From contig NZ_CADIJM010000001.1 in NCBI RefSeq assembly GCF_902859585.1, positions 868,001-932,000 on the forward strand: a stretch of DNA of 64,000 bases, in the 5' to 3' direction. Source of the DNA: Achromobacter animicus. Its GTDB lineage: Bacteria; Pseudomonadota; Gammaproteobacteria; Burkholderiales; Burkholderiaceae_B. Below are positions 17,447 through 27,236 of this stretch, one piece after another (the stretch's first letter is position 1; every line of letters begins with the position of its first letter). The position numbers were made by a program, and so were the translations under genes. Under the pieces are notes generated by a model, which was not told the DNA's origin, ran no database searches, and saw only the letters and a program-made list of their open reading frames with translations.

Positions 17447-19033
17447 ATGGCTGATAGTCGCTTCACACCTTGCTGCTTCACCCCCGCTACCCCTGCGCTG
17501 TCCTCCCGCCGTTCCACCCCGCTCAAGGCCCTGGCCGCCGCCCTGCTCGCCTGCGCCGCGTTCGCCACCCAACCGGCGCTTGCCGGCAAGAAAGACGACA
17601 CCCTGCGCATGGCCTACGACCAGGCGCCGGAAAGCGTCGACCCGTACTTCAACAACGTGCGCATCGGCGTCATCATTGCCGCCAACGTGTGGGACACCCT
17701 GCTTTACCGCGACCCCGTCACCAATGAGTACAAGGGCCAGCTTGCCAAGAGCTGGAAGCAGGTCGACGACAAGACCATGGAGTTCGAGCTGCGCGAAGGC
17801 GTCAAATTCCACAACGGCGAAGAGTTCGACGCAGACTCCGTGGTCTACACGCTGAACTACGTGGCCGATCCGAAGAACAAGGCGGTCACGCAGCAGAACG
17901 TGTCGTGGATCGACAAGGTCGAGAAGATCGACAAGTACAAGGTGCGCCTGACCACCAAAGAGCCCTTCCCCGGCGCCAAGGAATACCTGTCCACCACGGC
18001 CGCGATCCACCCGGCGAAGTATTACCAGGAGGTCGGCCCCAAGGGCATGAACGCCAAGCCCGTGGGCTCGGGTCCGTACAAGGTCGTCGACTACCAGCCC
18101 GGCAAGTCCATCACGCTGGAACGCAACGCCGACTACTTCAAGGATTCGCCCAAGGCGCAGCCCAAGATCGGCAAGGTCGTCATCCGTTTCATCCCCGACC
18201 GCCAGACGCAGATGGCCGAGGTCATCTCGGGCGGCGAAGACCTGATCATGAGCGTGCCCAAGGACCAGGCCGAACAGCTGGGCGGCATACCGAACCTGCA
18301 GATGGTCACGGGCAACACCATGCGCATCGTGTTCATGCAGATGAACATCCTGGAAGGCACGCCCGCGCCGCAGCTGAAGGACGAGCGGGTGCGCCGCGCG
18401 ATCATCCACGCGATCGACCGCGAATCGATGCTCAAGAACATCGTGGGCGAAGGCGGCGGGCTCATCAACACCATCTGCACGCCGTCGCAAGTGGGCTGCA
18501 CGCAGGAAGGCGCGCCGACCTACAAGTACGATCCCGCGCAGGCCAAGAAACTGCTGGCCGAAGCGGGCTACCCGAATGGCTTTGATATCGACATCGTCGC
18601 GTACCGCGAACGCAACCAGACCGAAGCCATCATCAACTACCTGCAGGCCGTCGGCATCCGCGCCAAGCTGAACTTCCTGCAGTACGCCGCGATGCGCGAC
18701 ATGATCCGCGCGAACAAGGCGTCGCTCACGCACCAGACGTGGGGCTCGAACCTGGTGAACGACGTGTCGGCGTCCACGCCGGTGTATTTCGCCTTCGGCA
18801 GCGACGACATCACGCGCGACCCGAAGGTGCGCGACCTGCTCAAGAAGGGCGATACCACCATCGAACCCGGGCCGCGCAAGGCTGCCTACAAGGAGGCGCT
18901 GGACATCATCGCGGAAAAGGCCTACGCCGTTCCCCTGTGGACGCTGCCCGCCTACTACGTCGCCACCAAGGACGTGAACTTCAAGCCCTACTCGGACGAG
19001 CTGGTGCGCTTCTGGGACATGAGCTGGAAGTAA
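17447..19033 (+). CDS. ABC transporter solute-binding protein, family 5 (DppA/OppA type)
   Basis: 528 aa. A Sec signal (LKALAAALLACAAFATQPALAG) leads into DDTLRMAYDQAPESVDPYFN. The family 5 core is clear: EFELREGVKFHNGEEFDADSV and PVGSGPYKVVDYQPGKSI. It captures peptides or similar amide-rich solutes in the periplasm. AGAGGAG precedes the ATG. A strong hairpin follows the stop codon, which should leave this gene more abundant than the permeases downstream. Confidence 0.93.
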   Translation: MADSRFTPCCFTPATPALSSRRSTPLKALAAALLACAAFATQPALAGKKDDTLRMAYDQAPESVDPYFNNVRIGVIIAANVWDTLLYRDPVTNEYKGQLAKSWKQVDDKTMEFELREGVKFHNGEEFDADSVVYTLNYVADPKNKAVTQQNVSWIDKVEKIDKYKVRLTTKEPFPGAKEYLSTTAAIHPAKYYQEVGPKGMNAKPVGSGPYKVVDYQPGKSITLERNADYFKDSPKAQPKIGKVVIRFIPDRQTQMAEVISGGEDLIMSVPKDQAEQLGGIPNLQMVTGNTMRIVFMQMNILEGTPAPQLKDERVRRAIIHAIDRESMLKNIVGEGGGLINTICTPSQVGCTQEGAPTYKYDPAQAKKLLAEAGYPNGFDIDIVAYRERNQTEAIINYLQAVGIRAKLNFLQYAAMRDMIRANKASLTHQTWGSNLVNDVSASTPVYFAFGSDDITRDPKVRDLLKKGDTTIEPGPRKAAYKEALDIIAEKAYAVPLWTLPAYYVATKDVNFKPYSDELVRFWDMSWK

Positions 19034-19043
19034 GGCGCGGTCT

Positions 19044-19074
19044 GCGCCGGGCGGGCTTCGCAAACGCCCGGCGC
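19044..19074 (+). promoter_or_regulatory. Intercistronic hairpin after the binding-protein gene
   Basis: GCGCCGGGCG (19044-19053) pairs perfectly with CGCCCGGCGC (19065-19074) across an 11-base loop, with no T-run after it. It sits between the binding-protein and first permease genes, where such hairpins commonly protect upstream mRNA from 3' decay and lower downstream expression. Confidence 0.65.
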
Positions 19075-19096
19075 TGCTGAACAGAGAGGAAGTCCT

Positions 19097-20014
19097 ATGC
19101 TTTATTTCACGCTGAGGCGCCTGGGCCTGGCGGCGCTGGTGGCGCTGACCGTGTCGATCCTGGCGTTCCTGCTGCTGCACCTGTCGGGCGACCCGGCGCT
19201 GGCGCTGGCCGGCGAAGGCGCGCGGCAGGCCGACATCGACATGATCCGCAAGACCTACGGCCTGGACCGCCCGATCATCGTCCAGTACGCCGACTGGCTC
19301 TGGCACATCCTGCAGGGCGACTTCGGGACGTCGGTGTACTTCAAGACCGAGGCCGGACCGCTGATCCTGTCCAAGCTGGCGACCACGCTGAAGCTGGGCA
19401 TGGCGGCGCTGGCGTTTGCGCTGTGCATCTCGATTCCGCTGGGCGTGCTGGCCGCGCTGTACAAAGGCAGCCTGATCGACCGCGTCTGTCTGGCGATCGC
19501 CGTGCTGGGCCAGGCGCTGCCTAATTTCTTCTTCGCGCTGATCCTGATCATGCTGTTCTCGATCTCGCTGCGCATCCTGCCGGTGTCGGGCAGCGGCACG
19601 TGGCAGCACTTCGTCATGCCTGCGATCGCGCTGGGCTATTACGTCGCGCCGGCGTTCATGCGCCTGATCCGCGCCGGCATGATCGAGGTGCTGAGCGCCG
19701 ACTACATCCGCACCGCGCGGGCCAAGGGGCTGCCCGCCCGCAAGGTCATCTTCAAGCACGCCCTGCGCAACGCCATCGTGCCGGTGGTCGCGCTGGCCGC
19801 CGTGCAGCTGGGCTACCTGTTGGGCGGCTCGGTGGTCATCGAGACCATCTTCGCGCTGGACGGCCTGGGGTATCTGGCCTATCAGAGCATCACGTACAAA
19901 GACTATCCGGTAATGCAGCTGATCGTGCTGCTGCTGTCGGTGCTGTATGTGCTGCTGACGCTTGCCGCCGATGTGGCCAACGCGTGGCTCGATCCGCGCA
20001 TCCGGGTGTCCTGA
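19097..20014 (+). CDS. ABC transporter permease (DppB type)
   Basis: 305 aa, six membrane segments. The opening LYFTLRRLGLAALVALTVSI and the EAA-like loop DYIRTARAKGLPARKVIFKHALRN, which contacts the ATPase, are characteristic of the DppB/OppB/GsiC family. It forms half of the inner-membrane channel. AGAGAGGAAG lies upstream of the ATG. Confidence 0.93.
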   Translation: MLYFTLRRLGLAALVALTVSILAFLLLHLSGDPALALAGEGARQADIDMIRKTYGLDRPIIVQYADWLWHILQGDFGTSVYFKTEAGPLILSKLATTLKLGMAALAFALCISIPLGVLAALYKGSLIDRVCLAIAVLGQALPNFFFALILIMLFSISLRILPVSGSGTWQHFVMPAIALGYYVAPAFMRLIRAGMIEVLSADYIRTARAKGLPARKVIFKHALRNAIVPVVALAAVQLGYLLGGSVVIETIFALDGLGYLAYQSITYKDYPVMQLIVLLLSVLYVLLTLAADVANAWLDPRIRVS

Positions 20015-20015
20015 C

Positions 20016-20924
20016 ATGAACACGCCTACGCTCACCCCCGCCACCCCCGCCGCGGCCCCGCTGGAACTGTCCGCGTCCACGCTGCGCTGGCGCCGCCTGC
20101 GGCGCAACAAGGCGCTGCTGGCCGGCGGCGGCATCCTCTTCGTCATCGTGCTGATCGCGCTGCTGGCGCCGTGGATCTCGCCCCACGATCCCTATTTCCA
20201 GGATCTGGCCTACCGCACCGCCCCGCCCGTCTGGTACGAAAAAGGCACCTGGCTGCACCCGCTGGGCACCGACCAGCTGGGACGCGACTACATGTCGCGC
20301 CTGTTCTACGGCGCACGTATCTCGCTCTTGATCGGCATCAGCGTCGCGCTCATCTCGGGCCTGATCGGCACCGCGATGGGGATGGCGGCCGGCTACTTTG
20401 GCGGCAAGGTCGACATGGCCGTATCGTTCCTCATCACCACGCGCCTGTCCATGCCGGTGATCCTGGTGGCGCTGGCTACCGTGGCCATCGTCGGCGGCTC
20501 GCTGTGGGTGGTGATCCTGGTGCTGGGCCTGCTCAAGTGGGACCGCTACGCCGTCGTGATGCGCAGCGCCACCCAGCAGGTGCGGTCGCTGGAATACGTG
20601 GCCGCCGCGCAGGCCGCCGGCGCCAGCACCTGGCGCATCGTCTGGGGCGAGGTCCTGCCCAACGTCGTGCCGCAGCTCATCGTGATTGCCACGCTGGAAG
20701 CCGCCAGCGCGATCCTGCTGGAAGCCTCGCTGTCCTTCCTGGGCCTGGGCGTCCAACCGCCGCTGCCGTCGTGGGGCTTGATGATCTCCGAGGCCAAGGC
20801 CTACATGTTCTTCTCGTTCTGGCTGATCGCCATTCCCGGGTCGGCGCTGGCGCTCTTGATCTTCGCGATCAACCTGGCCGGCGACGGACTGCATCAACTC
20901 CTGACGCCTGAAGAGAGGGCCTGA
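20016..20924 (+). CDS. ABC transporter permease (DppC type)
   Basis: 302 aa. The N-terminal helix (NKALLAGGGILFVIVLIALL), the HPLGTDQLGRDYMSRLFYGAR segment and the EAA loop EYVAAAQAAGASTWRIVWGEV are canonical for DppC. It pairs with the DppB-type subunit. The ATG is one base after the preceding stop. Confidence 0.93.
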   Translation: MNTPTLTPATPAAAPLELSASTLRWRRLRRNKALLAGGGILFVIVLIALLAPWISPHDPYFQDLAYRTAPPVWYEKGTWLHPLGTDQLGRDYMSRLFYGARISLLIGISVALISGLIGTAMGMAAGYFGGKVDMAVSFLITTRLSMPVILVALATVAIVGGSLWVVILVLGLLKWDRYAVVMRSATQQVRSLEYVAAAQAAGASTWRIVWGEVLPNVVPQLIVIATLEAASAILLEASLSFLGLGVQPPLPSWGLMISEAKAYMFFSFWLIAIPGSALALLIFAINLAGDGLHQLLTPEERA

Positions 20925-20926
20925 GC

Positions 20927-21916
20927 ATGAACGGCACCGATATCGTCCTGGACGTCCAGGGATTGACCGTCGACATCGCCACGCCACGCGGGCCGCTGCA
21001 CGCGGTGCGCGACGTGTCGTTCCAGGTCAAGCGCGGCGAAACGCTGTGCCTCGTGGGGGAATCCGGCTGCGGCAAGTCCATGACCTCGCTGGCCATCATG
21101 GGTCTCTTGCCCAAGGCCGCCCGGCGCAGCACGCGCCGGCTGGCGGTGCTGGGCGAGGACCTTTCGAAGGCGCGCGGGCGGCGCGTCAACGCGCTGCGGG
21201 GCAGCAAGATGGCGATGATCTTTCAAGAGCCCATGACGGCGCTCAACCCCGCCTACGCCATTGGCGAACAGCTCACCGAACACTACATCCACCACTGCAA
21301 GGCGAGCAGCCAGCAGGCGCGGGACCGCGCGGTGGAACTGCTGGAAAAGGTCGGCATCGCGTCGGCCGGCCAGCGGCTGGGGCAGTATCCCCATCAGTTG
21401 TCCGGCGGGCTGCGCCAGCGCGTGATGATCGCGATGGCGCTCATGTGCGGCCCTGAACTCTTGATCGCCGACGAGCCCAGCACCGCACTGGACGTCACGA
21501 TCCAGGCGCAGATCCTGCGGCTGCTGGCCGACCTGCAGGCAGAACTGGGCATCGCCATGGTGCTGATCACGCACGATCTGGGCGTCGTCGCGCGCATCGC
21601 GCGGCAGGTGGCCGTGATGTATGCGGGTCAGATCGTCGAGGAAGGCCCCGTCGCCGACATCTTTGCGACGCCGCATCACCCCTACACGCAAGGGCTGCTG
21701 GGCTGTATCCCCGTGCCTGGCCGCACGGCGCCGGGCGAAGCGCTGGGCACCATACCCGGCGTGGTGCCGTCGCTGGTCGGCGACTTGCGCGGCTGCGCCT
21801 TCGCCGACCGCTGCCGCTACGCGCAGCCGCAATGCCGCCAGGCCGTTCCCGTCCACGGCCAGGCGACTGGCCAGCAATGGCGCTGCATCCTCAGCGCCGA
21901 AGGAGTCCCGGCATGA
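20927..21916 (+). CDS. ABC transporter ATPase (DppD type)
   Basis: 329 aa. Walker [18 protein letters not shown] signature [15 protein letters not shown], Walker [13 protein letters not shown] and the switch His in [14 protein letters not shown]. The C-terminal oligopeptide-transporter extension with its Cys cluster ([15 protein letters not shown]) is present and could bind an iron-sulfur or zinc site. Two bases separate it from dppC. Confidence 0.93.
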   Translation: MNGTDIVLDVQGLTVDIATPRGPLHAVRDVSFQVKRGETLCLVGESGCGKSMTSLAIMGLLPKAARRSTRRLAVLGEDLSKARGRRVNALRGSKMAMIFQEPMTALNPAYAIGEQLTEHYIHHCKASSQQARDRAVELLEKVGIASAGQRLGQYPHQLSGGLRQRVMIAMALMCGPELLIADEPSTALDVTIQAQILRLLADLQAELGIAMVLITHDLGVVARIARQVAVMYAGQIVEEGPVADIFATPHHPYTQGLLGCIPVPGRTAPGEALGTIPGVVPSLVGDLRGCAFADRCRYAQPQCRQAVPVHGQATGQQWRCILSAEGVPA

Positions 21917-22893
21917 GCGCGCTGCTGCAAGCCGATGGCGTCAGCCGCCAATTCACGGTGCGCGCCGGGATGTTCCGTCCGCGAAGCACGCTGCACGCGG
22001 TCAATGGCGTGGACCTGGCGGTTGACCGGGGCGCGGTGCTGGGCATTGTGGGCGAGTCCGGCTGCGGCAAGTCCACCCTCGCGCGCATGCTGCTGGGGCT
22101 GACGCCGCCGACCGAAGGCGCCATCCGCCTCGACGGCCAGGACATCCGGAAGATGGACCGGCGCGCCCTCGCCCGGCGCGTGCAGCCCATCTTCCAGGAC
22201 CCGTATTCGTCGCTGAATCCGCGCCGCTCCATTGCGTCGATCGTGTCGCTGCCGCTGGAGGTGCACGGCATTCCCAACCCGAAGATGCACAAGGCGATCG
22301 ACATGCTGGAACGCGTGGGCCTGCCGCCGCGGCTGGCCCACAACACGCCCGGGCAGCTGTCCGGCGGCCAGCGCCAGCGCGTGGCCATTGCGCGCGCGCT
22401 GGTCATGCAGCCCGAGCTCGTCATCTGCGACGAACCCACCTCCGCGCTGGACGTGTCGGTGCAGGCGCAGATCATGAACCTGCTGATGGACCTGCGCCGC
22501 GACTTCAACCTGACGTATGTGTTCATCAGCCACAACCTGGCGGTGGTCGAACACATCGCCACCCACGTGGCCGTGATGTACCTGGGCCGCGTGGTGGAGT
22601 CGGCGCCCACCGCCCGGCTCTTTCACGACCCGCGCCATCCCTACACGCAGGCGCTGCTGGCGTCGGTGCTGACGCCCGAACCCGGGCTGGGCATCCCCGA
22701 CATGGGGCTGGGCCTGTCGTTCCCCGACCCGCTGCACCCGCCGTCCGGCTGCCCGTTCCATCCGCGGTGCCAGCACGCGATGGCGCAATGCAAGACCGAA
22801 CGGCCCGCATTGACCGTGCGGGAAGGCGCGCTGGTCGCCTGTCACCTCTATCCGCCCGTCCCCTCGACTTCCAATGGAGCCACCCAGCCATGA
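21913..22893 (+). CDS. ABC transporter ATPase (DppF type)
   Basis: 326 aa. Walker [15 protein letters not shown], signature LSGGQRQRVAIARAL, Walker B LVICDEPTSALD, switch His in VFISHNLAVVEHIA, and the C-terminal PSGCPFHPRCQHAMAQC Cys-rich tail. Start ATG at 21913 overlaps the previous stop by four bases (ATGA), so the two ATPases are translationally coupled and form the heterodimer. Confidence 0.94.
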   Translation: MSALLQADGVSRQFTVRAGMFRPRSTLHAVNGVDLAVDRGAVLGIVGESGCGKSTLARMLLGLTPPTEGAIRLDGQDIRKMDRRALARRVQPIFQDPYSSLNPRRSIASIVSLPLEVHGIPNPKMHKAIDMLERVGLPPRLAHNTPGQLSGGQRQRVAIARALVMQPELVICDEPTSALDVSVQAQIMNLLMDLRRDFNLTYVFISHNLAVVEHIATHVAVMYLGRVVESAPTARLFHDPRHPYTQALLASVLTPEPGLGIPDMGLGLSFPDPLHPPSGCPFHPRCQHAMAQCKTERPALTVREGALVACHLYPPVPSTSNGATQP

Positions 22894-24290
22894 CCCGCGC
22901 ACACGCCATCGCCCAGGCGGAACACTGCTTTGATTCCGGCGCCTTCCGCACGCTGTTGGCGCGCCGCCTGGCGCTGCCCACGGAAAGCCAGAACCCCGAA
23001 CGCGCCGCCGTGCTGGCGGACTATCTGCAGGACGAGATCCGTCCGGCGTTCGAGGCCCTGGGATTCACCTGCCGCACCCTGACGCATCCGAAGGCGCTGG
23101 CGCCGTTCCTGTACGCCGAACGCATCGAGGACCCGGCCCTGCCCACGGTACTGGGCTACGGGCACGGCGATGTGATTCGTGGTCTGGAACGGGAATGGAA
23201 GGAAGGCCTGTCGCCGTGGTCGCTGACCGAGGCCGAAGGCCGCTGGTACGGCCGCGGCATTGCCGACAACAAGGGCCAGCACACCATCAACATGGAGGCG
23301 CTGCGGCTGGTGCTGGAGACGCGCGGCAAGCTCGGCTTCAACGCCAAGTACCTGATCGAGATGGGCGAGGAAACCGGCTCGATGGGGCTGCGCGAACTGT
23401 GCACCGAGCACCGCGACCTGCTGGCCGCCGACCTGCTGATCGCCTCGGACGGCCCGCGCCTGAGCGCCAACCGTCCCACCATCTTCCTGGGCGCGCGCGG
23501 CAGTCTGAATTTCGACCTCACGATCGAGGCTCGCGCCGGCGGACATCATTCGGGCAACTGGGGCGGACTGATCTCCAATCCCGGCCTGCAGCTGGCCCAC
23601 GCGATCGCCAGCATCGCCTCGCCCGTTGGCCAGATCCGCATCCCGGAATGGGTGCCGAAGGAACTGCCGCCGGCCGTGCGGCGCGCGCTGGCCGACTGCC
23701 AGGTCGACGGCGGCACGGACGGCCCCGAGATCGAACCGGATTGGGGCGAGCCCGGTCTGTCGCCCGCCGAACGCGTGTTCGGCTGGTGTTCGTTCGAGGT
23801 GCTGGCCTACAAGACCGGCAACCCCGACACCCCCGTCAACGCGATCCCGCCGCGCGCCTGGGCGCGCTGCCAGTTGCGCTTCGTGGTGGGCGTCGACCCG
23901 GACGACCTGATTCCGGCCCTGCGCCGCCATCTGGACAGCCATGGCTTTCCGATGGTGCAGATCTCGCTGACCCGCGAATCCATGTTCCGCGCGACCCGCA
24001 TCGACCCGGACGACGCCTGGGTGCGCTGGGCTGTGGACTCGCTGGAACGCACCTCGGGGCAGAAGACCGCGCTGCTGCCCAACCTGGGCGGCTCGCTGCC
24101 CAACGACATCTTCACCGACGTGCTGGGCCTGCGTACGATCTGGGTGCCGCACTCGTACCCCGGCTGCTCGCAGCACGCGCCCAACGAGCACCTGCCGCCG
24201 GAGCTGCTGCGGCAGGCGCTTGGGTTGATGACCGGTCTGTACTGGGACCTGGGCGCGGGCGGCACGCCGGAGATCAGAAGTCCCAGATGA
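22890..24290 (+). CDS. M20-family metallopeptidase / amidohydrolase
   Basis: 466 aa. Metal ligands and catalytic residues of the M20 family appear in order: GYGHGDVI, GIADNKGQHTIN, EMGEETGSMG, and a C-terminal His in CSQHAPNEHLPPE. It should hydrolyse a dipeptide or N-acyl amino acid. The ATG overlaps the DppF-type stop by four bases, tying the enzyme to the importer. I infer uptake followed by cytoplasmic cleavage of one class of peptide-like compound, with the divergent aminotransferase as a possible next step. Confidence 0.92.
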   Translation: MTRAHAIAQAEHCFDSGAFRTLLARRLALPTESQNPERAAVLADYLQDEIRPAFEALGFTCRTLTHPKALAPFLYAERIEDPALPTVLGYGHGDVIRGLEREWKEGLSPWSLTEAEGRWYGRGIADNKGQHTINMEALRLVLETRGKLGFNAKYLIEMGEETGSMGLRELCTEHRDLLAADLLIASDGPRLSANRPTIFLGARGSLNFDLTIEARAGGHHSGNWGGLISNPGLQLAHAIASIASPVGQIRIPEWVPKELPPAVRRALADCQVDGGTDGPEIEPDWGEPGLSPAERVFGWCSFEVLAYKTGNPDTPVNAIPPRAWARCQLRFVVGVDPDDLIPALRRHLDSHGFPMVQISLTRESMFRATRIDPDDAWVRWAVDSLERTSGQKTALLPNLGGSLPNDIFTDVLGLRTIWVPHSYPGCSQHAPNEHLPPELLRQALGLMTGLYWDLGAGGTPEIRSPR

Positions 24291-25188
24291 CCGGCACCCA
24301 ACGGAACGCGTTGCCTTCCACGGCGACGCGTCCCACCGAGGGGAACGGCAGGTGCGCCGCCACGAGCAGACCCTTGTTTTCGGCCAGTTCGTTGAACAGC
24401 GCGAAGCGCACGCGGGCCGATTCCTCGGGGTCGTGTTCAAAGCCGTTGTGCCATTCGGGATGGTCGAAGGCCACCGGAAACACGGCATCGCCCGCAAACG
24501 TCAGGCGCTCGCCACCGGAGATCAGGTCGACGACACAGTGGCCGGGCGTGTGGCCCCCGGTATGGCGCACGATGACGCCCGGCGCCACTTCGTGGCGGTC
24601 CTCGAAGACGCGGATCTGATCGCGGTACGTTTCATAAAAGCTGGTCGCCGTCGAGCGCAGCACGGCGGGCACCGGCTTGGGCATGACCGTCTGCGAAAAA
24701 TCCGGCGAGGTCCAGAACGCGACTTCAGTCGCATTGACGTGGATGCGCACATCTTTGCGCAGACGCTCCTTCACGCCGGGGACCAGCAGGCCGCCTACGT
24801 GGTCCATGTGCATGTGCGTGATGATGACGTCCGTCACGGACTCCAGCGGAATGCCGGCCGATTGCAGGCGCTGCGGGAACTGGCCCGCGCGCGGAAAGCC
24901 CGAGAACTGGCCGCCCAGCCCCGCGTCGATAAGGATGGTCTGGTCACCGCTGCGCGCGACCATCACGTTCAGCGGCCAGTCGAAGGCGTCCGGCGGCATG
25001 AACATGTGATCGAGCCAGTTGGCCAGATCGGCCGGATCGGCATTGGTGGCCATCGTCGACGTGGGCAGCGGCAACACGCCGTCGCTGACGACCAGCGCGT
25101 CGATATCGCCCACCTGCACGGCGTAGCGGGAAGGCACCAGATCGATGGCCTGGTGGGTGATGGGGTCCAAAGTGTCTGCGGAAAACAT
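24274..25188 (-). CDS. MBL-fold metallohydrolase
   Basis: 304 aa. The zinc motif is THMHMDHVGGLLVPG, with further ligands in HTGGHTPGHCVVDL and FAGDAVFPVAF. The sequence resembles the quorum-quenching lactonase/AttM-like branch by general layout, but substrate is not determinable. Its 3' end overlaps the convergent M20 gene by 17 bases. Located upstream of the alpha/beta hydrolase on the opposite end of the same strand run. Confidence 0.9.
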   Translation of the reverse strand: MFSADTLDPITHQAIDLVPSRYAVQVGDIDALVVSDGVLPLPTSTMATNADPADLANWLDHMFMPPDAFDWPLNVMVARSGDQTILIDAGLGGQFSGFPRAGQFPQRLQSAGIPLESVTDVIITHMHMDHVGGLLVPGVKERLRKDVRIHVNATEVAFWTSPDFSQTVMPKPVPAVLRSTATSFYETYRDQIRVFEDRHEVAPGVIVRHTGGHTPGHCVVDLISGGERLTFAGDAVFPVAFDHPEWHNGFEHDPEESARVRFALFNELAENKGLLVAAHLPFPSVGRVAVEGNAFRWVPVIWDF

Positions 25189-25271
25189 GGCGGAATCTCC
25201 TTGAAGGCGGCCGGTTGGGCCGGCCGGAAACCGGCGCCCTCGCGCCGGGTCGTTGCGGGGCGGCGCGTGCG

Positions 25272-26228
25272 TCAGCCGCGCAGGAAAGCCAGCAGGTCAG
25301 CGTTGATGCGGTCCTGCAGGGTGGCCGTCAGGCCGTGCGGGGCGCCGGGGTAAAAGATCGCCTGCGCGTTCTTCACCAGACGCACGGCCTTCTTGGCCGA
25401 GTCGTGGATCGGCACGATCTGGTCGTCTTCGCCGTGCATGAACAACGTGGGCACGTCGATCTTCTTCAGGTCTTCGGTGAAATCCGTTTCCGAGAACGCC
25501 TTGACGCACTCGTAGGCGTTCTTCTGGCCGCTCTGCATGCTCCAGAGCCAGAACTGGTCCAGCTGGCCCTGCGACACCTTTGAACCCGGGCGATTGGCGC
25601 CGTAGAACGGCACGGCCAGATCCTTGTAGAACTGCGAGCGATCGCCCGCCACGCCGTCGCGGATGCCGTCGAATACCGACAGCGGCAGGCCTTCCGGATT
25701 GGCGGCCGACTTCAGCATCACCGGCGGCACCGAGCCGATCAGCACAGCGCGCGACACGCGCTTCGTGCCGTGGCGGCCGATATAGCGCGCCACTTCGCCG
25801 CCGCCGGTGGAGTGGCCCACCATCGCGATGTTCTTCACGTCCAGCGCCTCGATCAACTGCGCCAGATCGTCGGCGTAGGTGTCCATGTCGTTGCCGTTGG
25901 ACGGCTGCGAAGAACGCCCATGGCCGCGGCGGTCATGCGCAATCACGCGAAAGCCATTGCGTGCCAGGAAGTGCAGTTGTCCGTCCCACGCATCCGCGTT
26001 CAGCGGCCAGCCGTGCGAGAACGTAACGACCGGGCCGGCGCCCCAGTCCTTGTAGTACAGCGTCGTGCCGTCTTTGGTGACGAAGGTGTTGCTGTTCATG
26101 GGAGTGCTCCGTTGGGGTTGGGAATTGCGCTGCGGGGCTGCTTGTGCGCCGATGGCAAAGGCGCTGCCAGCCAGGAGCGCGCTGCCGGCAAGCAGCGTGC
26201 GCCGGGCGGCGTTATACGAGTCGTTCAT
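25272..26228 (-). CDS. Exported alpha/beta hydrolase (non-heme chloroperoxidase-like)
   Basis: 318 aa. Nucleophile Ser in [16 protein letters not shown], acid Asp in [12 protein letters not shown] and His in [12 protein letters not shown] make a complete triad. The opening [26 protein letters not shown] is the chloroperoxidase/arylesterase subfamily signature. The N-terminus has an [20 protein letters not shown] segment that looks like a Tat or Sec signal ending near AQAA. GAGGATCCCC precedes the ATG at 26226-26228. Esterase or perhydrolase activity is plausible. Confidence 0.88.
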   Translation of the reverse strand: MNDSYNAARRTLLAGSALLAGSAFAIGAQAAPQRNSQPQRSTPMNSNTFVTKDGTTLYYKDWGAGPVVTFSHGWPLNADAWDGQLHFLARNGFRVIAHDRRGHGRSSQPSNGNDMDTYADDLAQLIEALDVKNIAMVGHSTGGGEVARYIGRHGTKRVSRAVLIGSVPPVMLKSAANPEGLPLSVFDGIRDGVAGDRSQFYKDLAVPFYGANRPGSKVSQGQLDQFWLWSMQSGQKNAYECVKAFSETDFTEDLKKIDVPTLFMHGEDDQIVPIHDSAKKAVRLVKNAQAIFYPGAPHGLTATLQDRINADLLAFLRG

Positions 26229-26369
26229 GGGGATCCTCAAGGTCGGAAGAGACAGTGAGGGCATCGTAGGACTGCGCCCGCGAGCGCGGTAGACACGGCG
26301 CGGGAAGCACGATGTTGTGCGATGCGCACCAATGCCGGCGGGAGGTTGCAGGCGTGCGCGAGACAGGCG

Positions 26370-27119
26370 CTATTCGGGCAGCGCCGAATCCCGATACGCC
26401 ACGGCGATCATCGCCGTCAGCACGAAGGTCATGGCGACGCACGCCACTGCGCCCAACACGCCCTGCAGCGCCTGCACGCCCACGTAGTCATACATCAGCG
26501 GGAGCAGATCGTTGGTGGCATGCGCGGCCAGGACCAGCAACACCAGGAACCCCAGCATCAACGGCCAGCGTGGATAACGCATCGCGGCGCGCACCGCGCC
26601 AAAGCCATATTCGCCGGTGACCGCGACGCGTGGCAGGCTTACGCCGTACACGGCCAGCCCGTACAGCACGGGCACCCACACCACCACCAGCAACGCGATC
26701 AGCACGCCGTAGAACAGCGGTTCATTGGCGCCGCCCATCAGCATGTACAGCACATACGGCAGATCGCCGGTGGCGCGCGCAAGCGCCATGACGCCAACCA
26801 CCAGTCCGCCCAGCAGCACCAGATGCCGGGCTTCCGGGTTGCCGCCACGCGGCGCGGCCGCATGCGCGGTCTCGCCAAGCAGGATGACCCGATGCCAGGC
26901 GTAGGTGGTGCGCGCGAGGGCGATCAGGCAGACGAGCGCCAGCGCGAGGATCAGCCAATCCACAAGCCCGTACAGCCGGGACGTCATCAGCGCAAACGGC
27001 AACGTCAGCATGAACACGGCCAGTGACCACGGCGCGGCGGCCAGAATGGCGCGGCCGTGCTGCCTGATGACGCCCACTGTCGCGGCGATGAAACGACCTG
27101 CTCCGGGTTTGCTGGACAC
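26370..27119 (-). CDS. Integral membrane protein of unknown function
   Basis: 249 aa with about six hydrophobic segments, beginning after a short basic N-terminus (SSKPGAGRFIAATVGVIRQHGR). No motif that I recognise; the overall pattern of long helices recalls Yip1-like or DUF-type bacterial membrane proteins but this is weak. It is divergent from the secreted protein gene at 27237 and 141 bases downstream of nothing on its own strand that suggests a partner. Confidence 0.7.
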   Translation of the reverse strand: MSSKPGAGRFIAATVGVIRQHGRAILAAAPWSLAVFMLTLPFALMTSRLYGLVDWLILALALVCLIALARTTYAWHRVILLGETAHAAAPRGGNPEARHLVLLGGLVVGVMALARATGDLPYVLYMLMGGANEPLFYGVLIALLVVVWVPVLYGLAVYGVSLPRVAVTGEYGFGAVRAAMRYPRWPLMLGFLVLLVLAAHATNDLLPLMYDYVGVQALQGVLGAVACVAMTFVLTAMIAVAYRDSALPE

Positions 27120-27236
27120 GAGACTCCCTTGCTCAGAAATGATGGTGCTCGTTTATACCGCACGCAGCCTATTCACCCGATCCCCTGTCGCGTATCTCGG
27201 TTACCCTTGCGGACCTTTTCTTTCTACCGAGTCTTC

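Noticed and set aside
17429-20146. 905-codon minus-strand open frame opposite the ABC transporter genes
   Set aside because: Low-complexity Arg/His/Gln composition and no ribosome site; the plus-strand genes have clear family motifs and coupled starts.
22848-24497. Long minus-strand open frame across the M20 peptidase gene
   Set aside because: Only its last part, in another frame, is a real gene (the MBL hydrolase at 24274-25188); the rest is His/Arg/Gln-rich shadow.
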